DNA from: Streptomyces griseocarneus
GTDB lineage: Bacteria > Actinomycetota > Actinomycetes > Streptomycetales > Streptomycetaceae
DNA: 64,000 nt
Direction of reading: 5' to 3'
Assembly: GCA_003674045.1 (NCBI GenBank)
Contig: PENC01000020.1
Location: 1 to 64,000 of the forward strand
The notes below the pieces were generated by a model. That model did not search any database and was not told where the DNA came from. It saw nothing but the letters and a program-made list of their open reading frames with translations. The position numbers and the translations under genes are program-made. Shown in pieces: positions 7,440 through 15,598 of the stretch (within the stretch, counting starts at the first letter, position 1; every line of letters begins with the position of its first letter).

Positions 7440-10400
7440 GTGAACCGCACACCGAATTCCGACCGCCCCGCCGACCGCGCCTCGCGCCACCCCTCCGGCC
7501 GGCCCGACATCGCCGTCATCGGCATGGCGGCCAGCCTGCCGGGCGCCCCCGACCTCGACGTCTTCTGGGCCAACCTGCGGGACGGCAGGGAGTCCGTCTC
7601 CCACGGCACGCCCCGTGTCGTGGAGGACGAGGCCACCGGCCGCCGCTGGGTCCACGCCCGCGGCGTCATGGACGGCGTCAAGCGCTTCGACGCCGACTTC
7701 TTCGGCATCCCCAAGCGCGAGGCCGAGGTCCTCGACCCTCAGCACCGGCACCTTCTGGAGTGCGCCTGGAACGCCATGGAGGACGCGGGCCACGATCCCT
7801 TCCGCGTCGGCGAGGACGTCGCGGTCTACACCTCCGTCGGCCCCAACACCTATTACGAGGGCCGGGACTTCGGCCCCCGGTCGGCGGCCGAGCGGATGCT
7901 CATCCAGCTCTCCAACGGCCCGGACACCTTGCCCACGCGCATCTCCTACAAGCTCGGCCTGACCGGCGAGAGTGTCAACGTGCAGTCCGCCTGCTCGTCG
8001 GCCGCCGTCGCCGTGCACCTGGCCTGCGAGGCCCTGCGTGAGGGCCGGGCGGGCATGGCGCTGGTCGGTGCGGCCAGCATCGGCACCTCCGAGAGCCTGG
8101 CCTACGAGCACCAGGACGGCTTCATCCTCTCCGCCGACGGAAGCACCCGTGCCTACGACAGCGGCGCCTCCGGCTACGTCGAGGGCGACGGCGTCGGCGC
8201 GTTCGTCCTGCGCCGTCTCGACGACGCGCTCGCCGAGGGCGACCATGTCCACGCGGTCATCAAGGGCAGCGCCGTCAACAACGACGGTCGGGCCAAGGCG
8301 GGCTTCTCCGCCCCCAGCGTGGAAGGGCAGTCGCGCGTCATCCGCGCGGCCCTGGAGGCGTCCGGCGTACCCGCGGACTCCATCGGCATGGTCGAGGGCC
8401 ACGGCACCGGCACCCAGGTCGGCGACCCGGTCGAGGTGCGCGGCCTCACCCGGGCCTACCGCACCCACACCGCCAGGAACCAGGCCATCGCCCTCGGTTC
8501 GGTCAAGGCCAACATCGGCCACCTCTGCTTCGCCTCCGGCATCGCCGGCCTCCTCAAGGCCGTCCTGTGCCTCAAGCACGGCGAACTGCCGCCCATGGCG
8601 GTCTTCCAGGAGGTCAACCCGGAGATCGACTTTTCGAGGACCCCCTTCTACATCAACCGCGAGCTGCGTCCCTGGGAGAGCGACGGCCCCCGCCGGGCAG
8701 GCGTCAGCTGCTTCGGCATGGGCGGCACCAACGCCCACTTCGTCCTGGAGCAGGCCCCCGCCGTGGAGCCCGCGCCCAGCGCCCCGGGAGAGCACCCGGT
8801 CGTGCTGTCCGCCCGCACCGAGGAGGCGCTCGCCGCCGTACGGCAGCGGCTGCACGCCTTCGTCACGGCACACCCGGACACGGACCTCGCGGACCTCGCC
8901 TTCACCCTCGGCACCGGACGCCGCCCGTTGGCGCACCGCTGGGCCGCGGCCGTCGGCTCCGTCGCCGAGCTGGAGCACGCCCTCGCGGGTGAGGCGGGCG
9001 GGACTCCCGTCTTCACCTCGGCCGACACCGACCGGCCCGCGCACGACCGCGACACCACGGGCGCCGCCCCCGTCGCCGCCGCCTGGGCCCAGGGCGCCGA
9101 CGTGGACTGGAAGGCCCTCTACGGCACCGGCCGCCACCGCCTGGCCCTGCCCGGCTACCCCTGGCAGGGCGAGGAGCTGTGGATCGCGGCCAAGGGCGAC
9201 CCGTCCGCCGAAGGCATCCTGCTGGAGGCGGAGGAGCAGGCCCCGACCGGCGAATGGCTCTACCGCCCGACGTGGCAGCGCACCGGCCTGCCCCGCCCGT
9301 ACCACCTCGGCGACCTCCAGGGCACCGACGGGGCCTGCCTGCTCCTCGGCGAAGCCGGCGAGCTGACGGCCGCGCTGCGCGCCGAGCTCACCGAAGCGGG
9401 CCTGGCCACCGTGCTCGTGGAGCCCGGTGACGCGTTCGCGGTGGGGGAGGACCGCACGCTGACCGTACGCCCCGGCGACCTCGCCGACATGACCCGCCTC
9501 GTGGAGTGGGCCAAGGCCGAGGCCGGACCCGTCCGCAAGGTCGTGCACCTGTGGTCCTACGGCTCCGCCGCGAGCCAGGACGAGGGCCTGCGCCGCGGCA
9601 CGCTGAGCGCCCTGACGCTGGTGCAGGCGCTGACCGCGGCGGGCGAGGCACCCGAGCTGTGGGTCGTCACCGAGAACGCCCAGCCCGCGCAGGGTGAGGC
9701 CGACGCGCTCGACCTGGAGGCCGCGGCACTCCTCGGCCTGTGCCGGGTCATCCCGCAGGAGCACCCGGCCGTCCGCACCCGCTGCGTCGACTTCTCGCGC
9801 GGCACCCCCGCCGCCGTCGCGGTGCCGAGGCTGCTCGCCGAGATGGCCGGCTCCGAGGACGAACTCGAGGTCGTCCTGCGCGGCGGCGACCGGCTGACCG
9901 GTTCCGTCGAGCCCGCCCCGGCGCCCGCCGGGGCCGCGATCCCGGTCCGGGCCGGTGGCGTGTACCTCATCACCGGCGGACTCGGCCGGATCGGCCTCAC
10001 GATCGCCGAGCACCTCGCCCGCACCGCCCCCGTCCGGCTCGCCCTGGTCTCGCGCCGCGGCACCCCGGACGCCGCCGGACAGGCCGCGCTGGCCCGCCTC
10101 ACGGAGCTCGGCGCCGAGGTGCTGACGCTCGCCGCGGACGTCGCGGACGAGGCACGGATGACCGCCGCCGTCGCGGAGGTCAACGCCACCTGGGGCCCCG
10201 TCGACGGCGTGGTGCACTCCGCGGGCATCGAGGAGAGCCGCAACTTCTCCTTCATCGCCGACACCTCCGTGGAACGCGCCGAGTACGCCCTGCGCCCCAA
10301 GGTCCCCGGCATCGCCGTCCTGGACCGTGTCACCCGCGCGCAGCCGCTGGGCTTCGTCCTCGTCTGCTCCAGCCTCGACACACTCCTCGGTGGCATCGCG

Positions 10401-11009
10401 TTCGGCATCTACACGAGCGCCAACCGCTACCTGGACGCCTACGCGCAGCGCAGGCGCGCCGAGGGCGCGCCCTGGGTGAGCGTCGGCTGGGACTCGTGGC
10501 GCTTCGACGAGTCGCTCTCCACCCGGATCGGCGCCGCCGCGGCGCGCACCGCGATCCGGCCCGGCCAGGCCGGTGACGTCCTCGGGCCGGTCCTCGCCTC
10601 CGGCGAGGCCCAGCTCGTGGTCTCCACCGTTCCCCTGGCCCAGCGCGTCGAGCGCATCCGCCGCTCCTTCAGCAGGCGGCAGGAGGCCGCGGTGGCCGGC
10701 GCCGCGCAGCCGGCCACGTTCACGCAGGACGAGGTCACCGAGGCCGTCCGCCGTGTCATCGGCGAGGTGACCGAGGTGCCGGACGTCGCCGTCGAGGACG
10801 AACTCCTCGCGATCGGCTGCGACTCGCTCGCCCTGCTGGAGGTCGTCTCGCGGGTGGAGCAGATGATCCAGGCGAAGGTGCCGATGGCGGAGTTCTGGGG
10901 CTCCTCGACGGTGGCGGAACTCGTCGGCATCGCGTGGGAGGTGGCCCCGAAGGCGGCACCGGCCGAGGCGGACGCGGGCACCCAGGCCCTCCAGTACCTC
11001 GCGGGCTGA
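7440..11009 (+). CDS. AT-less modular polyketide synthase, KS-KR-ACP
   Basis: A 1189-residue PKS module. The ketosynthase (about 22-445) has Cys185 in VQSACSSAA, His321 in VEGHGTGT and His361 in ANIGHL, so it should condense. No acyltransferase follows: only the linker (VLSARTEEALAAV) and the usual post-AT motif (VDWKALY...LPGYPWQ) remain. The ketoreductase has a structural half (about 620-815) and a catalytic half with TGGLGRIG near 845 and Tyr991 in YTSANRYLDAYA. The ACP has Ser1129 in IGCDSLALLEV. The malonyl unit must come from an AT in trans, and none is encoded in this locus. With the A-T protein the expected intermediate is a beta-hydroxy-gamma-amino (statine-like) thioester; that is inference. 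The GTG start is preceded by GAGG. Confidence 0.9.
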   Translation: MNRTPNSDRPADRASRHPSGRPDIAVIGMAASLPGAPDLDVFWANLRDGRESVSHGTPRVVEDEATGRRWVHARGVMDGVKRFDADFFGIPKREAEVLDPQHRHLLECAWNAMEDAGHDPFRVGEDVAVYTSVGPNTYYEGRDFGPRSAAERMLIQLSNGPDTLPTRISYKLGLTGESVNVQSACSSAAVAVHLACEALREGRAGMALVGAASIGTSESLAYEHQDGFILSADGSTRAYDSGASGYVEGDGVGAFVLRRLDDALAEGDHVHAVIKGSAVNNDGRAKAGFSAPSVEGQSRVIRAALEASGVPADSIGMVEGHGTGTQVGDPVEVRGLTRAYRTHTARNQAIALGSVKANIGHLCFASGIAGLLKAVLCLKHGELPPMAVFQEVNPEIDFSRTPFYINRELRPWESDGPRRAGVSCFGMGGTNAHFVLEQAPAVEPAPSAPGEHPVVLSARTEEALAAVRQRLHAFVTAHPDTDLADLAFTLGTGRRPLAHRWAAAVGSVAELEHALAGEAGGTPVFTSADTDRPAHDRDTTGAAPVAAAWAQGADVDWKALYGTGRHRLALPGYPWQGEELWIAAKGDPSAEGILLEAEEQAPTGEWLYRPTWQRTGLPRPYHLGDLQGTDGACLLLGEAGELTAALRAELTEAGLATVLVEPGDAFAVGEDRTLTVRPGDLADMTRLVEWAKAEAGPVRKVVHLWSYGSAASQDEGLRRGTLSALTLVQALTAAGEAPELWVVTENAQPAQGEADALDLEAAALLGLCRVIPQEHPAVRTRCVDFSRGTPAAVAVPRLLAEMAGSEDELEVVLRGGDRLTGSVEPAPAPAGAAIPVRAGGVYLITGGLGRIGLTIAEHLARTAPVRLALVSRRGTPDAAGQAALARLTELGAEVLTLAADVADEARMTAAVAEVNATWGPVDGVVHSAGIEESRNFSFIADTSVERAEYALRPKVPGIAVLDRVTRAQPLGFVLVCSSLDTLLGGIAFGIYTSANRYLDAYAQRRRAEGAPWVSVGWDSWRFDESLSTRIGAAAARTAIRPGQAGDVLGPVLASGEAQLVVSTVPLAQRVERIRRSFSRRQEAAVAGAAQPATFTQDEVTEAVRRVIGEVTEVPDVAVEDELLAIGCDSLALLEVVSRVEQMIQAKVPMAEFWGSSTVAELVGIAWEVAPKAAPAEADAGTQALQYLAG

Positions 11010-11014
11010 CCCGT

Positions 11015-11033
11015 CCCGGGGCCGTGCCCCGGG
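11015..11033. terminator. GC-rich hairpin between the PKS and PLP-enzyme genes
   Basis: CCCGGGGC and GCCCCGGG pair perfectly around a 3-nt loop directly after the PKS stop. A second GC hairpin, GCCGGGGGC with GCCCCCGGC, follows at about 11039-11062. There is no T-run. These may attenuate rather than end transcription, since the genes on both sides clearly belong together. Confidence 0.4.
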
Positions 11034-11086
11034 CCCCCGCCGGGGGCTTCCCGCCCCCGGCCCCCGCCGTCGTTCGTCCGCGGGGC

Positions 11087-11146
11087 ACCGGTGGCCGCTC
11101 GTGCCCGCGCGGCGGAGCCGCGCGATCCGTGGCCCCGCGCACCCCC
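11087..11146. repeat. Dispersed intergenic repeat, diverged long form
   Basis: The stretch GCCCGCGCGGCGGAGCCGCG followed by CCCCGCGC resembles the long form of the dispersed repeat seen more clearly at 60370-60475 and 63775-63875. Here the arms are diverged. It lies inside the 160-bp gap between the PKS and the class V PLP enzyme gene. Confidence 0.4.
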
Positions 11147-11169
11147 CACAATCGACGCTAGGAAGAACG

Positions 11170-12378
11170 TTGTCCGACGTAAATTTCTCTCTCGTGAGGG
11201 CTCGTGCCGACACGCCAGGCGTGAACCATGTCGTGCACCTGAACAACGCCGGCGCCGGGCTCGCACCACAGCCGGTGGTCGACGCCATGACCGCGCACCT
11301 CGAACTCGAGGCCAGGGTCGGCGCGTACGAGGCCGCCGAGCTCGCCGAGGAGGGCATCGCCCGGGCCCACGGGGCGGTCGCCGAGCTGCTCAACTGCGCC
11401 CCCGACGAGGTGGCGATCCTCGACAGCGCCACCCGCGCCTGGGGCATGGCCCTCGCCAGCGTCCCGCTGCGGGAGGGCGACCGCGTGCTCGTCTCGCCGG
11501 TGGAGTACGGCAGCAACCACCTCTCGCTGCTGCACCTCGTCGACCGCCTCGGCGTCTCGCTCGAAGTACTGCCCGTGGACGAGTTCGGCCTCGTCGACGT
11601 CGAGGCGGTGGAACGCACCCTGGACGAGCGCGTCAAGCTCATCGCCACGGTGCACGTGCCGATGCACGACGGCCTGATCAATCCCGTCGCGGAGATCGGC
11701 GCGCTCGCCCGCGCCCGGGGCATCACCTACCTGGTGGACGCCTGCCAGTCGGTCGGGCAGCTGCCCGTGGACGTGGCCGTGATCGGCTGCGACCTGCTCG
11801 TCGGCTGCGGCCGCAAGTTCCTCCGGGGGCCGCGCGGCACCGGATTCCTCTATGTCCGGCGGGAGATCGCCGAGCACCTGGACCCGCCGATCGTGGGTCT
11901 GGACGGCATCGAGTGGACCTCGGGCAGCTACCGCCTCGCGCGGGGCGCCCGCCGCTTCGAGACCTGGGAGACCAACGCCGCCGCCCGCATCGGGCTCGGC
12001 GTCGCCGTCGACTACGCCCTCTCCTGGGGGCTCGGCACCACTTGGCCGCGCATCCAGCGGATGGCCCGCGACCTGCGCAAGCAGCTCGCGGACCTGCCCG
12101 GCGTCCAGGTACGGGACCGCGGCCTGGAGCGCTGCGCCAGCATCGGGCTGAGCGTCGAGGGCCGCGCTGCCCAGTGGGTCAGAGGCCGCCTGAAGGACGC
12201 GGGCATCAACACCTGGGTCTGTCTGGAGAACGCGGCCTGCCACGACATGAGGCAGCGGGGGCTCACCGAACTCCTGCGCGTCTCGCTCCACTACTACAAC
12301 TCACCCGACGAGCTGGACCGCTTCTCCTCGACGCTGGAGGCGCTGGCCGTCGGCAAGCACCCGCAGGTGATCACATGA
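11170..12378 (+). CDS. Class V-fold PLP-dependent enzyme (aminotransferase/lyase family)
   Basis: A 402-residue protein of the cysteine desulfurase/isopenicillin N epimerase-like group. It begins VVHLNNAGAGLAPQPVVDAM near residue 18 and has LVDACQSVGQLPVDV (PLP-binding Asp and nearby Gln) and the Schiff-base lysine, Lys216, in CGRKFLRGPRGTGFLY. TTG at 11170 was chosen because AGGAAG lies just upstream and the family N-terminus follows. Its stop overlaps the thioesterase start by 4 nt. The family covers C-S lyases (such as EgtE), desulfurases, epimerases and transaminases. In this cluster it could act on an S-adenosylmethionine- or methionine-derived substrate, on chain release, or as an ordinary transaminase; sequence alone does not decide. 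Confidence 0.85.
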   Translation: MSDVNFSLVRARADTPGVNHVVHLNNAGAGLAPQPVVDAMTAHLELEARVGAYEAAELAEEGIARAHGAVAELLNCAPDEVAILDSATRAWGMALASVPLREGDRVLVSPVEYGSNHLSLLHLVDRLGVSLEVLPVDEFGLVDVEAVERTLDERVKLIATVHVPMHDGLINPVAEIGALARARGITYLVDACQSVGQLPVDVAVIGCDLLVGCGRKFLRGPRGTGFLYVRREIAEHLDPPIVGLDGIEWTSGSYRLARGARRFETWETNAAARIGLGVAVDYALSWGLGTTWPRIQRMARDLRKQLADLPGVQVRDRGLERCASIGLSVEGRAAQWVRGRLKDAGINTWVCLENAACHDMRQRGLTELLRVSLHYYNSPDELDRFSSTLEALAVGKHPQVIT

Positions 12379-13157
12379 CCCCCACCGCCACCGGTCCTTC
12401 CGGGGCCTCCCCCTGGATCAAACGCCCGCGGGTCCTGCCCGACGCCGCGGCCAGGCTCTTCCTCGTCCCGCACGGCGGCGCGGGCCCCTCCGCCCTCGCT
12501 CGCTGGGTCATGGAGCTCGCCCCCGAGATCGAGGTCTGCCTCGTGCACCTCCCGGGGCGGGAGTCCCGGCGCAAGGAGGCGCCGCTCGACGACCTCCGGA
12601 CGATCGCCGGCCACGTGGCCGAGGGGATGCTGCCGCTGCTCGACCGCCCCTTCGCGTTCCTCGGGCACAGCATGGGCGCGATCATCGCCTACGAGGCCGC
12701 ACACCGCCTGCCCCAGGAGCCGGTGCACTTCTTCGCCTCCGCGTCCCCGCCGCCCCACCGGATGGAGGACGAGCCGCCCGTCTCGCACCTGCCGGACGAC
12801 GCGTTCCTCGCGGAGGTCCGCCGCGCCTACGACGGCATCCCGGACTCCGTCTGGGACGACCCCGACATGATGGCCCTGATGCTGCCCCCGCTGCGCGCCG
12901 ACTTCCACGCCTACGAGCACTACCGCTGGCCGGAGCGGCCCCGCCTGTCCTGCCCCGTCTCGGCGTTCGGCGGCACCGAGGACGTCCTGGTGCCCACCCG
13001 GTCGCTGGCCGCGTGGGGCGAGCTGACCACCGGCGAGTGCCGGGTGCGCACATTCGACGGCGGCCACTTCTACCTCACCGACGTCCGCGCCGAGGTGCAG
13101 CGGCTCGTCCGCGAGGAGTTCGGCCTGACGGCCGTGGCCACGACAGGGAAGGGCTGA
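12375..13157 (+). CDS. Type II thioesterase
   Basis: A 260-residue alpha/beta hydrolase of the NRPS/PKS-associated TEII family. It carries FLVPHGGAGPSALARWV near residue 31, the nucleophile Ser99 in LGHSMGAIIAYEAA, the acid in GTEDVLVP and the catalytic histidine in GGHFYL. Such enzymes remove stalled or wrongly primed acyl groups from carrier proteins; a few also release product. Because neither synthase protein has its own thioesterase, this one could be the release enzyme. The ATG overlaps the preceding stop (ATGA) and the next gene starts 3 nt after its stop, so all three are coupled. Confidence 0.93.
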   Translation: MTPTATGPSGASPWIKRPRVLPDAAARLFLVPHGGAGPSALARWVMELAPEIEVCLVHLPGRESRRKEAPLDDLRTIAGHVAEGMLPLLDRPFAFLGHSMGAIIAYEAAHRLPQEPVHFFASASPPPHRMEDEPPVSHLPDDAFLAEVRRAYDGIPDSVWDDPDMMALMLPPLRADFHAYEHYRWPERPRLSCPVSAFGGTEDVLVPTRSLAAWGELTTGECRVRTFDGGHFYLTDVRAEVQRLVREEFGLTAVATTGKG

Positions 13158-13160
13158 GCC

Positions 13161-14306
13161 ATGGCCGTATGGAAGGCACACTCCGTGCGGGAGGCGGTCC
13201 GGCAGGGCTGGGACGGCCTCGTCCACCCCGACGACCTCTTCCGGACGCCGGGCTGGCTCTCGCTGGAGAGCGAGCAGACCAACCTCCCGCCCGTCTTCTA
13301 CTTCGCCGGTGACCAGGAGGGGAACCCCGCGGCGGCCCTGCCCTGCTTCCCGCTCGACGTGGCGAGCGAGGCCTGGCCGTTCATGCGCGCCGACCTGCTC
13401 CTGCGGCAACTCGCCGACGGCTACGGCCTCCCGGTCGAGGACGGCGTCGGCACCGCGGTCGACGCGCTCCTGCCCACCTACCTCTGCGGCGGTCGGCGCG
13501 TGCCCGACACCGGGGTCCTCACGGCTCCCGACTGCCCCGAGGACCGCAGGCCGCGCCTGGTGGACGAACTCGTCGCGGCCGCCGAGGACGACGCCCGGGA
13601 GAACGCCGTCGCCAGCGTGTCGTTCCTCTTCGTCGCCGAGTCCGACCAGGATCTCCGGCAGACCCTGAGGAACCGCGGCTACGCCGAGTTCCCGACCGCC
13701 CGCTACTCCACGCTGCACCTGCCCGGGCCCGGCTTCGAGGCCTACCTCGGGCTGATCGCCGCCAACCGCCGCCGCAAGCTCCGCTACGAGCGCAGACAAC
13801 TCGCCGAGGCCGGGGTGACCTTCGCGGCGGAGCCGCTCACCCCGGAGCTGACGCGCGAGCTCGTGCCCCTGCTCCAGCAGCACGGCAGCAAGTATGGCCA
13901 CGCCTACGCAGAGGAGTCCCTCACCCGTAACCTCGAACTCCACGACCGGCACTGCGGTGACGACCTGCGCGTCATCACCGGCCGCTCGGCGGACGGTGTG
14001 GTGCGCGGCTTCTCCCTCGTCGTCCACCGCGGCTCCCGGCTGTACGTCCGGCAGACCGGATACGACTACGCGTGGCAGGGCAAGCTCCCGCTCTACTTCG
14101 CCCTCTGCTACTACGAGCCCGTCGAGTACGCGAGCCGCGTCGGCGCGACCGCCCTCGACTACGCGGTCGCCTCCGAGGCCACGAAGCTCTCCCGCGGCTG
14201 CACCCTTGAGCAGCGCTACGGCTACCTCAAGGCGTTCGACGACAAGACCGGTTCCGAGGCCGGCCGCCTGCTGGACGCCATCCGGCAGGCGGCCGCGGAG
14301 GGCTGA
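13161..14306 (+). CDS. GNAT/FemAB-like N-acyltransferase
   Basis: A 381-residue protein resembling the BioF2-like (Acetyltransf_6) branch of the GNAT superfamily, related in fold to FemAB aminoacyl transferases. The clearest stretch is NRRRKLRYERRQL near residue 200, followed by HGSKYGHAYAEESL and, near the C-terminus, the long helix region LPLYFALCYYEPVEYA and GCTLEQRYGYLK, all typical of this group. The N-terminal ~110 residues are less conserved. It lies 3 nt after the thioesterase and is the last biosynthetic gene before metK. It probably transfers an acyl or aminoacyl group to an amine in the cluster product. Donor and acceptor are unknown. Confidence 0.75.
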   Translation: MAVWKAHSVREAVRQGWDGLVHPDDLFRTPGWLSLESEQTNLPPVFYFAGDQEGNPAAALPCFPLDVASEAWPFMRADLLLRQLADGYGLPVEDGVGTAVDALLPTYLCGGRRVPDTGVLTAPDCPEDRRPRLVDELVAAAEDDARENAVASVSFLFVAESDQDLRQTLRNRGYAEFPTARYSTLHLPGPGFEAYLGLIAANRRRKLRYERRQLAEAGVTFAAEPLTPELTRELVPLLQQHGSKYGHAYAEESLTRNLELHDRHCGDDLRVITGRSADGVVRGFSLVVHRGSRLYVRQTGYDYAWQGKLPLYFALCYYEPVEYASRVGATALDYAVASEATKLSRGCTLEQRYGYLKAFDDKTGSEAGRLLDAIRQAAAEG

Positions 14307-14377
14307 CCCGTACGCCACCGGCGATCCGATCGCCGTACCCCACGCGACCGTTCCATCACGTACGCCCCTGGAGTCCC

Positions 14378-15598
14378 ATGTCCCGCCGCCTGTTCACCTC
14401 GGAATCCGTGACCGAGGGTCACCCCGACAAGATCGCTGACCAGATCAGCGACACCGTTCTCGACGCTCTGCTCGCGGAGGACCCGACCTCGCGTGTCGCG
14501 GTCGAGACTCTGATCACCACCGGTCTGGTGCATGTCGCCGGCGAGGTGACGACCAAGGCCTACGCGCCCGTCCCGCAGATCGTCCGTGACAAGATCCTCG
14601 AGATCGGCTACGACGCCTCGGAGAAGGGCTTCGACGGCGCTTCGTGTGGTGTGTCGGTGTCGATCGGCGGTCAGTCGGCGGACATCGCGCAGGGCGTGGA
14701 CACGGCGTACGAGTCGCGTGTCGAAGGTGATGAGGACGAGCTGGACCGGCAGGGTGCCGGTGACCAGGGTCTGATGTTCGGTTATGCGTGTGACGAGACG
14801 CCGAACCTGATGCCGTTGCCGATCGAGCTGGCGCATCGTCTGGCGCGTCGTCTGACCGAGGTGCGTAAGAACGGGACGATCCCGTATCTGCGTCCGGACG
14901 GCAAGACGCAGGTGACGATCGAGTACGACGGCGACAAGGCTGTCCGTCTCGACACGGTCGTGGTCTCCTCCCAGCACGCCCCGGACATCGACCTGGACGT
15001 ACGGCTGACCCCCGACATCCGCGAACACGTCGTCGAGTACGTGCTCAAGGCCCTGGCCCAGGACGGCATCACCCTCGCGGTCGACGGTTACCGTCTGCTG
15101 GTGAACCCGACCGGTCGTTTCGAGATCGGTGGTCCGATGGGTGACGCGGGTCTGACCGGTCGCAAGATCATTATTGACACCTATGGTGGTTACGCGCGTC
15201 ATGGTGGTGGTGCTTTCTCGGGCAAGGACCCGTCGAAGGTGGACCGTTCCGCGGCGTACGCGATGCGCTGGGTGGCGAAGAACGTGGTGGCGGCTGGTCT
15301 GGCTTCGCGGTGCGAGGTGCAGGTGGCGTACGCGATCGGCAAGGCGGAGCCGGTGGGTCTGTTCGTGGAGACCTTCGGTACGCATGCGGTGGACACGGAC
15401 CGGATCGAGCGCGCGATCTCCGAGGTGTTCGATCTGCGTCCGGCGGCGATCATCCGTGATCTGGACCTGTTGCGTCCGATCTACGCGCAGACGGCGGCGT
15501 ACGGTCATTTCGGTCGTGAGCTTCCCGACTTCACGTGGGAGCGCACCGACCGCGTCGACGCCCTGAAGAAGGCCGCCCTGAAGGGAACGGACGCATGA
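14378..15598 (+). CDS. metK: S-adenosylmethionine synthetase
   Basis: A 406-residue MetK, making S-adenosylmethionine from methionine and ATP. Signatures are VTEGHPDKIADQISD at residues 10-24, GAGDQGLMFGYA near 127 and GGGAFSGKDPSKVDRSAAY near 275. It is full length. The middle of the gene uses many GGT, CGT and GTG codons, unlike its GC3-extreme neighbours. That is the codon style of highly expressed housekeeping genes, so this may be a duplicate of the primary metK or the only copy. Its stop overlaps the mtnP start by 4 nt, tying SAM supply to MTA removal. RBS: CTGGAG before the ATG. Confidence 0.97.
   Translation: MSRRLFTSESVTEGHPDKIADQISDTVLDALLAEDPTSRVAVETLITTGLVHVAGEVTTKAYAPVPQIVRDKILEIGYDASEKGFDGASCGVSVSIGGQSADIAQGVDTAYESRVEGDEDELDRQGAGDQGLMFGYACDETPNLMPLPIELAHRLARRLTEVRKNGTIPYLRPDGKTQVTIEYDGDKAVRLDTVVVSSQHAPDIDLDVRLTPDIREHVVEYVLKALAQDGITLAVDGYRLLVNPTGRFEIGGPMGDAGLTGRKIIIDTYGGYARHGGGAFSGKDPSKVDRSAAYAMRWVAKNVVAAGLASRCEVQVAYAIGKAEPVGLFVETFGTHAVDTDRIERAISEVFDLRPAAIIRDLDLLRPIYAQTAAYGHFGRELPDFTWERTDRVDALKKAALKGTDA

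Noticed and set aside
8800..9250. Possible acyltransferase domain in the PKS
   Set aside because: There is no GHSxG or other AT motif, and only about 110 residues lie between the linker and post-AT motif, too short for an AT.
7317..11726. A 1469-codon open frame on the minus strand
   Set aside because: It is entirely antisense to the PKS and the PLP enzyme, which have clear catalytic motifs.
11091..12374. Long frame that would fuse an Arg-rich head to the thioesterase
   Set aside because: It is antisense-like composition in the shadow frame of the PLP enzyme; the ATG at 12375 overlaps the upstream stop and starts the family N-terminus.
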